Made by a program: the position numbers and the translations under genes. From JALZAA01 sp035316025 (lineage in GTDB: Bacteria > Actinomycetota > Acidimicrobiia > IMCC26256 > JACDBD01), in the NCBI GenBank assembly GCA_035316025.1, contig DATFXL010000088.1, forward strand, positions 1 through 6,952: a DNA stretch of 6,952 nt, written 5' to 3'. Shown piece after piece: positions 1-6,952 of the stretch (positions within the stretch are counted from its first letter, which is position 1; each line of letters begins with the position of its first letter). The notes under the pieces are model-generated. The model was given only the letters and a program-made list of their open reading frames with translations, did no database searches and had not been told where the DNA came from.

Positions 1-149
1 GACCACGGCCGTGACGCGCCCCGTAGCCACGACGACGACCACGTGACGGGCGGCCCGCTCTCGGGCGCCGGCCACCCGCTCCGCATCGCCCGGAGCCGGC
101 CGAGCGCGCGACCATGGAGCCGTCCGCGCGTCGACTCGAGAGGACCCGC
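1..149. other. upstream region of the siroheme decarboxylase gene; possible edge of a divergent gene
   Basis: No complete gene fits here. On the minus strand a frame is open from a GTG at 75 down to base 1 and would read MAGARERAARHVVVVVATGR followed by VTAVV. Its hydrophobic beta-strand-like composition and high GC3 could mark the start of a divergent gene leaving the window. On the plus strand one frame is open from base 1 to a TGA at 151-153 that overlaps the ATG at 150 (ATGA), but its product is Arg/Pro/His-rich and looks like non-coding GC-rich translation. Another plus frame stops at 44-46 after a Thr-rich tail. The three readings cannot be separated from 149 bases. I saw no convincing -10 element. 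Confidence 0.3.
138..144 (+). promoter_or_regulatory. Shine-Dalgarno site for the ATG at 150
   Basis: GAGAGGA lies 5 nt before the ATG at 150-152, a suitable spacing for ribosome binding. No comparable purine-rich stretch precedes the in-frame ATG at 114, which would only add a 12-residue Arg-rich extension. The site therefore decides the start in favour of position 150. Confidence 0.6.
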
Positions 150-1211
150 ATGAGCGAAGCCGCCGACGGCCGCAGCCCGATCGACGCCGCGCTGCTGAAC
201 GCCGTGCAGTGGGACTTCCCGCTCGAGCCCCGGCCCTTCGCGGTGCTCGCCGAGCGCCTCGGCGTCGACGAGGCCGAGGTCATGGCTCGGATCGCCAAGG
301 TCAAGGACCTCGGCGTGCTGCGTCAGCTGTCGGCGATCTTCGACACACGCGCGCTCGGGTACTTCTCCGCCCTCGTCGCGGCCAAGATCGATCCCGACCG
401 GGTCGACGAGGCCGCCGCCGCCGTCAGCCTGCACCCGGGCGTCAGCCACAACTACAAGCGCAACCACCGCTACAACCTCTGGTACACGATCGCGGTGCCG
501 CCCGGCGAGTCGCTCGAAGACCACATCGAGGTGTTGCACCGCGAGTCCGGTGCGGTCGTCACCCGCAAGCTCCCGACGCTCAAGCTCTACAAGATCGGCG
601 TGAAGCTCGACATGACGGGGCAGACACCCGCCGATGCCCGCGCCGACGTCGAGGAGCACGAGCGACCCGAGCGCAGGGAGCACATGGAGGCGCCGGAGCT
701 GTCCGACCTCGAGGTCGCCGCCATCCGGGTTTCGCAGGCGGACCTGCCGCTGGTCGAGCGGCCGTTCGCCGTCGAGGCCGAGTCGATCGGCACCGACGAG
801 GAGAAGCTGCTCGGCATGCTGCGCTCGTTCAAGGAGCGGAAGCTGATGCGACGCTTCGCGGCGGTGATGAACCACCGCAGCGCCGGCTACAAGGCCAACG
901 CGATGGGTGTCTGGGCCGTCCCCGACGAGCGGCTCGAGGAGATGGGCCCGCGCATGGCCGGCTTCGCGTTCGTCAGTCACTGCTACCGGCGGCCGACCTA
1001 CGAGGACTGGCCGTACTCGGTCTTCACCATGGTGCACGGCCACAACGCCCGCGACTGCGAGCAGACCATCGCCGCCATCGAGGCCGAGACCGGCGTCGAC
1101 GACTACGCGCTCCTCTGGTCGATCAAGGAGTACAAGAAGACGCGCGTGCGCTACTTCACCGCCGAGTGGGACGAGTGGCGCCGGGAGAACTTCACGCCGA
1201 CCGGCGGCTGA
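150..1211 (+). CDS. fused AhbA-AhbB-type siroheme decarboxylase (Lrp/AsnC-like fold)
   Basis: Predicted to decarboxylate the C12 and C18 acetate side chains of siroheme, giving 12,18-didecarboxysiroheme, a cytoplasmic step toward heme b (Ahb route) or heme d1. The 353-residue chain holds two tandem units, each a winged-helix segment followed by an AsnC/RAM-like alpha/beta domain. Residues about 10-158 are AhbA-like, with G-V-S-H-N-Y-K-R-N-H-R-Y-N-L-W around 98-111. Residues about 180-340 are AhbB-like, with S-H-C-Y-R-R-P-T-Y-E-D-W-P-Y at 276-289, then FTMVHG and a C-terminal EYKKTRVRYF. In sulfate reducers and methanogens these are usually two proteins forming a heterodimer; fused NirD-NirL proteins are known in denitrifiers. 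No basic surplus or other sign of DNA-regulator function stands out, so a plain Lrp regulator is less likely. Start chosen at 150 because of the Shine-Dalgarno site; ATG 114 is the alternative. The choice between heme b and heme d1 is unresolved because no partner genes are visible. Confidence 0.88.
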   Translation: MSEAADGRSPIDAALLNAVQWDFPLEPRPFAVLAERLGVDEAEVMARIAKVKDLGVLRQLSAIFDTRALGYFSALVAAKIDPDRVDEAAAAVSLHPGVSHNYKRNHRYNLWYTIAVPPGESLEDHIEVLHRESGAVVTRKLPTLKLYKIGVKLDMTGQTPADARADVEEHERPERREHMEAPELSDLEVAAIRVSQADLPLVERPFAVEAESIGTDEEKLLGMLRSFKERKLMRRFAAVMNHRSAGYKANAMGVWAVPDERLEEMGPRMAGFAFVSHCYRRPTYEDWPYSVFTMVHGHNARDCEQTIAAIEAETGVDDYALLWSIKEYKKTRVRYFTAEWDEWRRENFTPTGG

Positions 1212-1226
1212 CTCCTCCGCCCGCGA

Positions 1227-1240
1227 TCGGCGTTCGCCGA
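1227..1240. terminator. short hairpin between convergent genes
   Basis: TCGGCG-TT-CGCCGA is a perfect 6-bp inverted repeat (effectively a 5-bp stem with a GTTC loop) in the 34-nt gap between the convergent stops at 1211 and 1246. Its place suits a bidirectional terminator. There is no T-tract on either strand and the stem is short, so it is a weak candidate. An adjoining 8-bp palindrome, AGACGTCT (1240-1247), overlaps the stop codon of the minus-strand gene. Confidence 0.35.
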
Positions 1241-1245
1241 GACGT

Positions 1246-2295
1246 CTAGGCAGTGCGGGCGCGCCTGCCGCGCCGCCGATGGCGGATCAGAAAGCCGACG
1301 GCGGTGCCGAGCGTCGCCGCGCACACGGCGCCGGCGACGTACCGGAGCGCATGCGACGGGGGCGGGAGCGAGTCGAGGCCCTCGACGATGGCGTCCTCGT
1401 TGGAGTGACGCGGCTGCCAGCCTGCGGCCCGGAGGCGATCGTTGGCCACGACCCACGGGTGGACGAGGTAGGGCACGACACTGGGCGGGACGTCGCCGAG
1501 GCCGCTCCCCCACGCCCGGGCCAGCGTCCGCTCGAGCAGCTCGGCCGGCATTGGCGGAAGGAGCGAGCGGGGCAGCAATGCCCGGGCGTCATCGGCGCCG
1601 AGCCACCCGTCGGCGGCGACGTTGTAGGTACCGGGCAGGTCGTCGGCGACCGCGAGCAGGAGGGCGTCGACGAGGTCGTCGACGTGGACGACCTGCACCG
1701 GCGGTGTGGCGCCGCGAACGCGCAGCGGCGGCCGGCCGAGGAGGAGCCGGGATGGGAGCCGCTCGGCGCCGGCGCCGAGCACCGGGGCGGAGCGCAGGGT
1801 GGTGACCGTCACCGCCGGGTGCTCCTCGCTCCACTCGCCGAGTAGACGCTCGACCTCCGCCGCGTGCACGCCGGGGGCGAAGCCGGGGTTCGGCCGCAGG
1901 GCAGTGTCCTCCGTCAGCGGCACGGGGTTGTTGGCCCATGCTCCGTAGACGGCCGCGCTGGACACCCGGATCACCTTCCGCACGCCGACGGCGGCGGCGG
2001 CGTCGAGGACGCGCCGGGTGCCCTCGACGTTCACACGGGCCATGAGGGTCTCGTCGGGGATCGGGTCGACGACAGTCGCGAGATGGACGAGCACGTCGGC
2101 CGCTTCGAGGAGCGGTTTGAGCTCCGCCCCGCCGATGTCGACGCGATGGAAGTCGAGGTTGCGGACGCGGCGTCGAGGATCGTGTACGTCGAGGCCGATC
2201 AGGTGCGTCACGCCCTCGTCCTCGGCCAGCTTCGGCAGCAATCGCTGGCCTACGAGCCCGGAAGCACCGGTGACGGCGATCGCAACCACGTCCAT
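1246..2295 (-). CDS. extended SDR / NAD-dependent epimerase-like protein, apparently without catalytic Tyr-Lys, C-terminal membrane anchor
   Basis: An extended short-chain dehydrogenase/reductase fold of 349 residues. The N-terminal TGASGLVG (9-16) is the TGxxGxxG dinucleotide-binding motif. LIGLDVHD follows at the end of beta-2, then ADVLVHLAT (66-74), RVNVEGTRRVLDAA (88-100) and VSSAAVYG (111-118). The usual YxxxK falls where the chain reads P141-G-V-H-A145, just before AEVERLL, so both the expected Tyr and Lys are absent. NAD(P) binding is likely, but normal SDR chemistry is doubtful. Residues about 319-337 form one hydrophobic helix followed by an Arg-rich tail (RHRRRGRRAR), which suggests a C-terminal anchor with the tail in the cytoplasm. 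The ATG at 2295 is 11 nt from the divergent neighbour. A GTG at 2289 (MVAIAVTG) is an equally good start and fits a leaderless promoter better. The substrate cannot be predicted. Confidence 0.85.
   Translation of the reverse strand: MDVVAIAVTGASGLVGQRLLPKLAEDEGVTHLIGLDVHDPRRRVRNLDFHRVDIGGAELKPLLEAADVLVHLATVVDPIPDETLMARVNVEGTRRVLDAAAAVGVRKVIRVSSAAVYGAWANNPVPLTEDTALRPNPGFAPGVHAAEVERLLGEWSEEHPAVTVTTLRSAPVLGAGAERLPSRLLLGRPPLRVRGATPPVQVVHVDDLVDALLLAVADDLPGTYNVAADGWLGADDARALLPRSLLPPMPAELLERTLARAWGSGLGDVPPSVVPYLVHPWVVANDRLRAAGWQPRHSNEDAIVEGLDSLPPPSHALRYVAGAVCAATLGTAVGFLIRHRRRGRRARTA
1761..1780. repeat. perfect 20-bp palindrome inside the SDR gene
   Basis: GCTCGGCGCCGGCGCCGAGC is identical to its reverse complement over all 20 bases; the symmetry breaks at the flanking bases 1760/1781. 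On the coding (minus) strand it encodes the L-G-A-G-A-E stretch around residues 173-178. In mRNA it could fold as an 8-bp stem with a CCGG loop. High GC content and alternating Gly/Ala codons may explain it without any function. Confidence 0.5.
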
Positions 2296-2300
2296 AGACT
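2270..2300 (+). promoter_or_regulatory. predicted leaderless promoter of the metalloprotease operon
   Basis: TAGACT (2295-2300) fits the TAnnnT -10 pattern and ends 6 nt before the GTG at 2307. That is the spacing expected when transcription starts at the start codon, as is common in Actinobacteria. GTGACG (2270-2275), 19 nt upstream, matches four of six bases of the TTGACA -35 box. No Shine-Dalgarno sequence precedes the GTG, which agrees with leaderless translation. The whole element lies within or touches the 5' end of the divergent SDR gene. Confidence 0.5.
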
Positions 2301-2324
2301 GGCCGCGTGACGGACCGTCCTCAA
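2296..2324 (-). promoter_or_regulatory. predicted promoter of the SDR gene, sharing -10 bases with the divergent promoter
   Basis: Reading the minus strand, TTGAGG (2324-2319) is followed after 17 nt by CAGTCT (2301-2296). This has the key A and final T of a -10 box and ends 6 nt before the GTG at 2289. This would give a leaderless transcript beginning at codon 3 of the longest SDR reading. The -10 is poor (two of six consensus bases), so the call is tentative. Confidence 0.3.
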
Positions 2325-3590
2325 CCTGGCGACCCTGACGAGCCCGACAAGCCCGAGAGGCGCGACGAGTCGTCGCCGTCGGGCTTTCCGGGGATGCCGT
2401 TCGGCGGCGGCGGCTTCGATCTCGCGCAGATCATGCGCATGCTGCAGACGCAGGGTCCGATCAACTGGGACGTCGCCCGCCAGATCGCGGCGTGGGTCGC
2501 AGTCGATGGCGGCACCGAGCGGCCCATCGATCCCGCCGCGCATGCCCAGCTCGAGGAGCTCACGCGCGCCGCGGAGACGCACGTCGTCGGGGAGACCGAC
2601 CTGACCGGCACGTACGCAGCATCGCTGCGCACGCTCGGCCCGCAGGGATGGGCCGCTCTCCACCTGGACGCGTTGCGTCCCGTGCTCGAGGCACTGGCGA
2701 CCACGCTCGGCAAGGTCATGCGGGAAGCGGGGCCGGCGCCGGGCGAGCTCGAATCCGGCGAGCCCGGGCCGGCGGGGGTGCCGGGCGCGAGCCCGTTCGG
2801 GCCCGAGATGCTCGGCGGGATGATGCAGATGCTGGCGCCGGCGCTTCTCGGAATGCAGGCGGGGTCCATGATCGGTTACCTCGCGCAGCACGCGCTCGGG
2901 CGCTACGACCTGCCTCTCCCGACGAGCGACAAGCCGAGCCTCTGCTTCGTCGTGCAGAACATCGACAACTTCGAGGAGGCGTGGTCACTCGACCGGGCGG
3001 ATCTCCGCTTCTACGTCGCCGTGCACGAGGTCGTGCACGCGGCCGAACGGTCGGTGGCGTGGGTGCGCGAACGCCTCGTGCGGTTGTCGACTCAGTACGT
3101 CTCGGCGTACGAGGTCGATCCGAGTGCGCTGGAAGACCGGTTCGGCTCGGTCGACCCCGCTGACCCGTCGACGTTGGGGTCGATCGCCGAGGATCCCGAA
3201 GCGCTCCTCGGTGCGATGCACTCAGCGCGCCAGGACGAGCCCCGCCGCCAGCTCCAGCTGCTCACCTCGGTGCTCGAGGGCTACGCCGACTCGGTCCTCG
3301 AACGCGTGGGCGCGAAGCTCATCCCGTCGTTCCGTCAGATCCATGAGGCCATGGAGCGACACCGGGTCGAGCGGGGCGAGGCCGAGGTGTTCATCGAGGG
3401 TCTGCTCGGGTTGAAGCTGGAGCGCCACCACTACGAGCAGGGTGCGGCGTTTTGCCGCGGAGTCATCGACCGGGCCGGGCCCGAGGGCCTCAACCGGCTG
3501 TGGGAGTCGGAGCGAATGCTGCCGACACCGGCCGAGCTGGATGCCCCCGGACTCTGGCTGGCCCGCATCGAGCTCCCCGACGCGACGTGA
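2307..3590 (+). CDS. DUF2342-family zinc-dependent metalloprotease (zincin-like)
   Basis: A 427-residue predicted zincin-like hydrolase of the actinobacterial DUF2342 family (some members are labelled 'coenzyme F420 biosynthesis associated'; the substrate and any F420 role are unproven). The order is: a charged, Pro-rich, probably disordered tail (1-35) ending in GGGGF; a helical region with INWDVARQIA (52-61); a Gly/Pro linker (142-166); a Met-rich hydrophobic stretch running into LGRYDLPLP (168-205), characteristic of the family; then the zinc motif HEVVH (H240, E241, H244) and LEGYADSV, whose E324 is the likely third ligand. No signal peptide is seen, so it is probably cytoplasmic. The GTG start has no Shine-Dalgarno site and sits 6 nt after a -10-like TAGACT. 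It is the first gene of a three-gene cluster; its TGA overlaps the next GTG (GTGA, 3587-3590). Family assignment is firm, activity is inferred. Confidence 0.9.
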   Translation: MTDRPQPGDPDEPDKPERRDESSPSGFPGMPFGGGGFDLAQIMRMLQTQGPINWDVARQIAAWVAVDGGTERPIDPAAHAQLEELTRAAETHVVGETDLTGTYAASLRTLGPQGWAALHLDALRPVLEALATTLGKVMREAGPAPGELESGEPGPAGVPGASPFGPEMLGGMMQMLAPALLGMQAGSMIGYLAQHALGRYDLPLPTSDKPSLCFVVQNIDNFEEAWSLDRADLRFYVAVHEVVHAAERSVAWVRERLVRLSTQYVSAYEVDPSALEDRFGSVDPADPSTLGSIAEDPEALLGAMHSARQDEPRRQLQLLTSVLEGYADSVLERVGAKLIPSFRQIHEAMERHRVERGEAEVFIEGLLGLKLERHHYEQGAAFCRGVIDRAGPEGLNRLWESERMLPTPAELDAPGLWLARIELPDAT

Positions 3591-4606
3591 CCGCAGACAC
3601 CGGCACGCACCGCGTGATCAGGATGGCCGCGCATCCCAGCGGCGCCCTCGGGGACGAGCACTTCGACGTGGTCGAGGAGCCCGTGCCCGAGCCCGCCGAC
3701 GGCGAGGCGCTCGTCCGCACACTGTATCTGTCGCTCGACCCCGCGATTCGCGTGTGGATGAACGGTCTCGACACGTACGTGCCGGGCATCCAGGTCGGCG
3801 ACGCCATGCGCGCCGGCGGCCTCGGCGAGGTGGTCCGTTCCCGCAACGCCGCCTACACCGAGGGCGACGTCGTCTTCGGCATGATGCACTGGTCGGACTA
3901 CTACCTCGCGCGTCCCGGGCCCGAGGGGTTGATGACGGTCCCGCGCCAGGAGCCGCTCACCGCGTACCTCAGCGTGTTCGGTGTCACCGGGCTTACGGCC
4001 TACTTCGGTTTGCTCGACATCGGGCAACCAAAGGAGGACGAGACCGTGGTGGTGTCCGGCGCGGCCGGCGCGACCGGGTCGGTCGCGGGCCAGATCGCCA
4101 GGATCCAAGGGTGCCGCGTCGTCGGCATCGCGGGTGGACCCGAAAAGTGCTCATGGCTCACCGACGAGCTCGGGTTCGATGCCGCCATCGACTACAAGTC
4201 CGAAGACGTGAGCGCGCGGCTCCGGGAGACCTGCCCGGACGGGATCGACGTGTTCTTCGACAACGTCGGCGGCGAGATCCTCGACGCCGCCCTGGGCCAG
4301 CTCGCGTTGTACGGCCGGGTTGTCCTGTGCGGGGCGATCTCGCAGTACGACACATCCGAACTCGCGCCCGGACCGCGCAACGTGATCAACCTCATCCCGC
4401 AACGGGGTCGGATGCAGGGCTTCATCCTGCTCGACTATCGGGATCGGTTCCTCGAGGCGATTCCGCAGCTCGTGCAATGGGTGCAGGAGGGCCGGATCCG
4501 CTATGCCGAGGACGTCGTCGACGGTCTGGAGAACGCGCCCGCCGCCTTCCGCAAGCTGTTCACTGGCGCGAACACCGGGAAACTGATCGTGCGGGTTGCG
4601 ACATGA
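3587..4606 (+). CDS. NADP-dependent MDR oxidoreductase (leukotriene B4 dehydrogenase / CurA-like)
   Basis: A 339-residue zinc-independent medium-chain dehydrogenase/reductase. Relatives reduce the C=C bond of alpha,beta-unsaturated ketones or aldehydes with NADPH (prostaglandin reductase, curcumin reductase CurA); the true substrate here is unknown. The N-terminal catalytic domain shows HPSGALGDEHFDVVEEP and YLSLDPAIRVWM (47-58). The Rossmann part has VSGAAGATGSVAGQIA (156-171), GGPEKC with K187 in the NADP 2'-phosphate region, FDAAIDYK (197-204), DVFFDNVGGEILDAAL (221-236) and GRVVLCGAIS (243-252). The length is normal for the family. The frame is open further upstream to 3452, but that stretch lies inside the metalloprotease gene and is Arg/Pro-rich. 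The GTG at 3587 overlaps the preceding stop by 4 nt and begins right before the conserved N-terminus. Translational coupling on both sides (GTGA, then ATGA at 4603-4606) indicates operon expression. Confidence 0.9.
   Translation: MTADTGTHRVIRMAAHPSGALGDEHFDVVEEPVPEPADGEALVRTLYLSLDPAIRVWMNGLDTYVPGIQVGDAMRAGGLGEVVRSRNAAYTEGDVVFGMMHWSDYYLARPGPEGLMTVPRQEPLTAYLSVFGVTGLTAYFGLLDIGQPKEDETVVVSGAAGATGSVAGQIARIQGCRVVGIAGGPEKCSWLTDELGFDAAIDYKSEDVSARLRETCPDGIDVFFDNVGGEILDAALGQLALYGRVVLCGAISQYDTSELAPGPRNVINLIPQRGRMQGFILLDYRDRFLEAIPQLVQWVQEGRIRYAEDVVDGLENAPAAFRKLFTGANTGKLIVRVAT
4030..4048 (+). promoter_or_regulatory. internal Shine-Dalgarno-like site plus in-frame GTG
   Basis: AAAGGAGG (4030-4037) is a near-ideal anti-16S match, 8 nt before an in-frame GTG at 4046 (codon 154 of the oxidoreductase). 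That codon sits at the first strand of the NADP-binding Rossmann domain. The bases encode an ordinary P-K-E-D-E stretch, so the match may be accidental; ribosome pausing or internal initiation is possible. Confidence 0.3.
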
Positions 4607-5346
4607 CCGACGTGAAGAAGATCGGAGTGCTCGGCGCGGGTGTGATGGGCAGCGGAATCGCGCAGGTGACGGCCAGTTCCGGGTATGAGACCGTCTGTTA
4701 CGACGTCGACAACGCTGCGCTCGAGAAGGGTCGGGAGCACGTCACGACCGGCCGCTACGGGCTGGAGCGGGGCGTCGAGCGCGGGAAGCTGACCCGCGAG
4801 CAGGCCGACGCCGCTCTGGCGCGTCTCAGCTTCACCGGCTCGTTCGACGATGCCGCCGTCACCGACCTCGTCGTCGAGGCCGTGCCGGAGCGCCTCGAGC
4901 TGAAGGTGCGCGTCTTCCGCGATCTCGACCGCGCCGCGCCGGAGTCGACCATCCTCGCCTCGAACACGTCGGGGTTCGCGATCGCCGGGCTCGCGGCCGC
5001 GACCGACCGCGCCGATCGCGTCATCGGCTGGCATTGGGCATCGCCGGCGCCGGTGATGCGCCTGGCCGAGCTCGTCTCGACACGTGACACGAGCGACGAG
5101 ACCGTCGCAACCGTCACGGACGTGGCGACGGCGTGTGGCAAGAACCCCGTCGTCGTGCGGGACACGCCGATGGCCTGGGGATTCGTGACCAACCGCGTCT
5201 ACTTCGCCATGGTCTCCGAGGCGCAGAAGGTCGTGAGCGAAGGCATCGCAACCGCCGAGGAGGTCGACCAGCTGATGATGGACTGCTTCCACTGGCCGAC
5301 CGGTCCCTTCGGCATGGTTCAGGGCGCCGGCTCCGGGTGGGGCTAG
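4603..5346 (+). CDS. 3-hydroxyacyl-CoA dehydrogenase, C-terminally short
   Basis: Predicted NAD-dependent oxidation of an (S)-3-hydroxyacyl-CoA to 3-oxoacyl-CoA, the beta-oxidation or hydroxybutyryl-CoA type step. The N-terminal Rossmann domain has GVLGAGVMGSGIA (8-20) and D34 after beta-2. The catalytic set appears complete: S123 in SNTS, H144 in GWHWASP, E156 in MRLAELV (the H-to-E spacing of 12 is typical) and N197 in FVTNR. The HWASPAP variant replaces the commoner HFFNPAP. The protein is 247 residues, against roughly 280-300 for most relatives: it stops at GPFGMVQGAGSGWG, soon after the WPxGPF motif, and so lacks about 50 residues including the usual GxKTGxGFYxY end. No continuation exists in the other frames. 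The ATG overlaps the previous stop (ATGA), supporting this start and co-translation. Whether the short end reflects a natural subfamily or a deletion is open. Confidence 0.85.
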   Translation: MTDVKKIGVLGAGVMGSGIAQVTASSGYETVCYDVDNAALEKGREHVTTGRYGLERGVERGKLTREQADAALARLSFTGSFDDAAVTDLVVEAVPERLELKVRVFRDLDRAAPESTILASNTSGFAIAGLAAATDRADRVIGWHWASPAPVMRLAELVSTRDTSDETVATVTDVATACGKNPVVVRDTPMAWGFVTNRVYFAMVSEAQKVVSEGIATAEEVDQLMMDCFHWPTGPFGMVQGAGSGWG

Positions 5347-5395
5347 CTCGATGATGGGTGCCCAGGGTGACTCTTTGGTTCCCACGTACGCATGA
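5347..5395. other. 49-nt gap between convergent genes
   Basis: It separates the stop of the 3-hydroxyacyl-CoA dehydrogenase from the stop of the minus-strand HAD gene. It contains a tiny GGG-TG-CCC inverted repeat (5356-5363). An imperfect 14-bp palindrome centred on TGATCA (5389-5402, two mismatching positions) runs into the end of the minus-strand gene. Neither has a strong stem plus T-tract, so no confident terminator is called. Confidence 0.3.
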
Positions 5396-6931
5396 TCACG
5401 CGACGTCAGTCGTCGGGGGGACGAGGACGTCGACGGAGTAGCGGTGGTAACGGCGCTCTTCGCCGGCACCGCGGCCGAAGTAGTGCCAGGCCGGGAAGTT
5501 GAAGTCGGTCGTGATCGACGTCGGGAGCAGCAACGCGGCCCGAAGGAACGCCTCGAGGTCGGGCACTGCGTAGAGGTTCACTTCGCAGCCGAAGTCCTCG
5601 AGCGCCTCGAGCAACGCCCGGGCGTGCTCGCCGGCCCAGCTCACCGAGAAGCGGTTCACGCCCCATGCCGTCAGCAGCTTGATCGTGTCCCATGCGCGCT
5701 CGGGGGCGGCGAGCACGAGCGGGGCGAGGAAGTCGACCGGGCACTGCACGGTCGCGTCGCGGTGCGCGGTCACGATGCGGGCGACGCCGTCCTCGCCCAG
5801 CGCTTCGATTCGCCCGTTGAACCACAGGTCCTCGTCGGCGAAGCCGTGCGCGTCGACGGCGGCCCGCACATCGTGGAGGATCGCCTCGCCGTCCTTCAGG
5901 TCGAGCTTGACGCCCCGGCCGTTCTCGTGGAGCCGGGCGAGGAGGTCGTCCAGAAGGAGCAGAGGCTCAGAGCGGTTCCACGGCGTCCGCTCGAACGAGT
6001 CGTGCCGGAGCACGAGGCGACCCAGCGGGTCACGGCGCACGTCGCACTCGGCCCAGTGCACCCGGGATCCGAGGAACTGACGCACGTTGGCCTCGTCGTT
6101 GACGCCGTGCCACACGAGTTGCACGTGATGGGGCAGGTCGCTCTCGGCGACGAGGGCGGTGAGGTCGTACGACCGACCCCGCACGGTGCGCGGCGTCGGC
6201 ACCCGGCGCGACTCCGACAGCGTCTGCGCGTGGAGAAACAGGATCTCCTTGCTGGTGTCGGCGTCGGCCAGGGCAGCGATGACGGCCGGCTCGTTGTCGA
6301 CGACCGCGAACGGCCGATAGCCGGCGTCGGTGAGGTGTCGGAGCCCGGCGACTTTGCTCGCGAGGACGTCCTCTTCGCCGCCGCGCTCGTTCATGACGAC
6401 CAGGTCGGAACGGAACTCGACCCGATACTCGCGCCCGAGCGCGTTGAGCGACCGAAGCGTCTCGTCGCGCAGGCGTTCCGGGCGGCCCGTGTTGAGCCCG
6501 ACGAACGTCTCGGGCTGGAGCTGGAACCAGCGGATCACCTCGAGCACGCCGCGGTAGGGCCGGTGGGCGGCGAGTACCGACTCGGGCTGCCAGCGGCGGT
6601 CGAGGTACCAGGCGAGCACTTCGTCGCGGGTGCTGGCGGGCAAGGCTCGCCCGTCCAGGAATTCCTCGACACGATTCTCGTGCACGTCGATGTCGTCGAC
6701 AGGCAGGCCGTGGAACAACTCGGTCCCGTGGTCCCGGTCGTACTCGAGGAGCACGTGGCGGACCATGTGACGCAGATCGAGGATCGTGCCGTCGATGTCG
6801 AACACGATCAGGAGCCGATCGTCCGGGTAGCTGCGACGGAAGCGGGCGTAGTGCTCAGCCAGGCGGCCCATCCAGTCGTCGCTGTCGACGGACTCGCCTG
6901 GTACGCCGGCCCCGGATTCGTTGTCTTTCAC
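5396..6931 (-). CDS. HAD-family phosphohydrolase fused to a menorin/FAM151-like (GDPD-related) domain
   Basis: A 511-residue two-domain protein. Residues about 38-240 are a HAD hydrolase: LIVFDIDGT (41-49, nucleophile D45 and acid D47), a helical cap at about 55-135, LNTGR (T148), K193, and VVDNEP with D212. It probably hydrolyses a phosphate monoester with Mg2+. Residues about 268-505 resemble the menorin/FAM151 (DUF2181) family, TIM-barrel relatives of glycerophosphodiester phosphodiesterases: LVWHGVNDEANV (H275), WAECDVRRD (E295, D297), LVLRHDS (H310), GVKLDLKD (K342, D344, K346), LWFNGRIEALG (N372) and a closing TTDFNFPAWHY. The two His and acidic residues match a GDPD-like site, but the activity is inferred. 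No signal peptide or membrane helix is seen. The start is a GTG with no clear Shine-Dalgarno site; a TACCGT -10-like box (6946-6941) lies 9 nt upstream. It stands alone and converges on the dehydrogenase operon. Confidence 0.8.
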   Translation of the reverse strand: MKDNESGAGVPGESVDSDDWMGRLAEHYARFRRSYPDDRLLIVFDIDGTILDLRHMVRHVLLEYDRDHGTELFHGLPVDDIDVHENRVEEFLDGRALPASTRDEVLAWYLDRRWQPESVLAAHRPYRGVLEVIRWFQLQPETFVGLNTGRPERLRDETLRSLNALGREYRVEFRSDLVVMNERGGEEDVLASKVAGLRHLTDAGYRPFAVVDNEPAVIAALADADTSKEILFLHAQTLSESRRVPTPRTVRGRSYDLTALVAESDLPHHVQLVWHGVNDEANVRQFLGSRVHWAECDVRRDPLGRLVLRHDSFERTPWNRSEPLLLLDDLLARLHENGRGVKLDLKDGEAILHDVRAAVDAHGFADEDLWFNGRIEALGEDGVARIVTAHRDATVQCPVDFLAPLVLAAPERAWDTIKLLTAWGVNRFSVSWAGEHARALLEALEDFGCEVNLYAVPDLEAFLRAALLLPTSITTDFNFPAWHYFGRGAGEERRYHRYSVDVLVPPTTDVA

Positions 6932-6952
6932 GCGTCGTCGACGGTACCGACC

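Overview
The window is uniformly GC-rich and densely coded, with GTG as well as ATG starts, 4-nt start/stop overlaps and at least one probable leaderless promoter. Together with a DUF2342-type zinc metalloprotease (a family largely confined to Actinobacteria), this points to a high-GC actinobacterium. An acidimicrobial or thermoleophilial lineage is possible, but that is a guess from gene style, not a demonstrated assignment.

Layout. (1) Bases 1-149 are an upstream region of unclear coding status. (2) Bases 150-1211 (+) encode one polypeptide that joins an AhbA-like half to an AhbB-like half, so it is a predicted one-chain siroheme decarboxylase. (3) A short gap with a small hairpin separates it from a convergent minus-strand extended SDR/epimerase-like gene (1246-2295). 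That protein keeps the nucleotide-binding motif, appears to lack the catalytic Tyr and Lys, and ends in a predicted membrane anchor. (4) Only 11 nt away, a divergent plus-strand cluster runs 2307-5346: a DUF2342 zincin-like metalloprotease, an MDR-family NADP-dependent oxidoreductase (leukotriene B4 dehydrogenase/CurA-like) and a short 3-hydroxyacyl-CoA dehydrogenase. The three are joined by GTGA and ATGA overlaps, so they are probably one translationally coupled operon. (5) A 49-nt convergent gap is followed by a minus-strand gene (5396-6931) encoding a HAD phosphohydrolase fused to a menorin/FAM151-like, GDPD-related TIM-barrel domain.

How the genes work together. Only the three-gene plus-strand cluster has clear evidence of co-expression. 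Two of its members are NAD(P)-dependent enzymes acting on enone/alkenal or acyl-CoA-type substrates, which suggests lipid or ketone metabolism, but no defined pathway can be named. The siroheme decarboxylase implies siroheme-dependent heme b or heme d1 synthesis elsewhere in the genome; no partner genes (ahbC, ahbD, nirJ, cysG) lie in the window. The two points that most deserve follow-up are the fused AhbA-AhbB protein in an apparent actinobacterium and the HAD-menorin fusion. No tRNA, rRNA, CRISPR array, insertion sequence or phage feature was seen.
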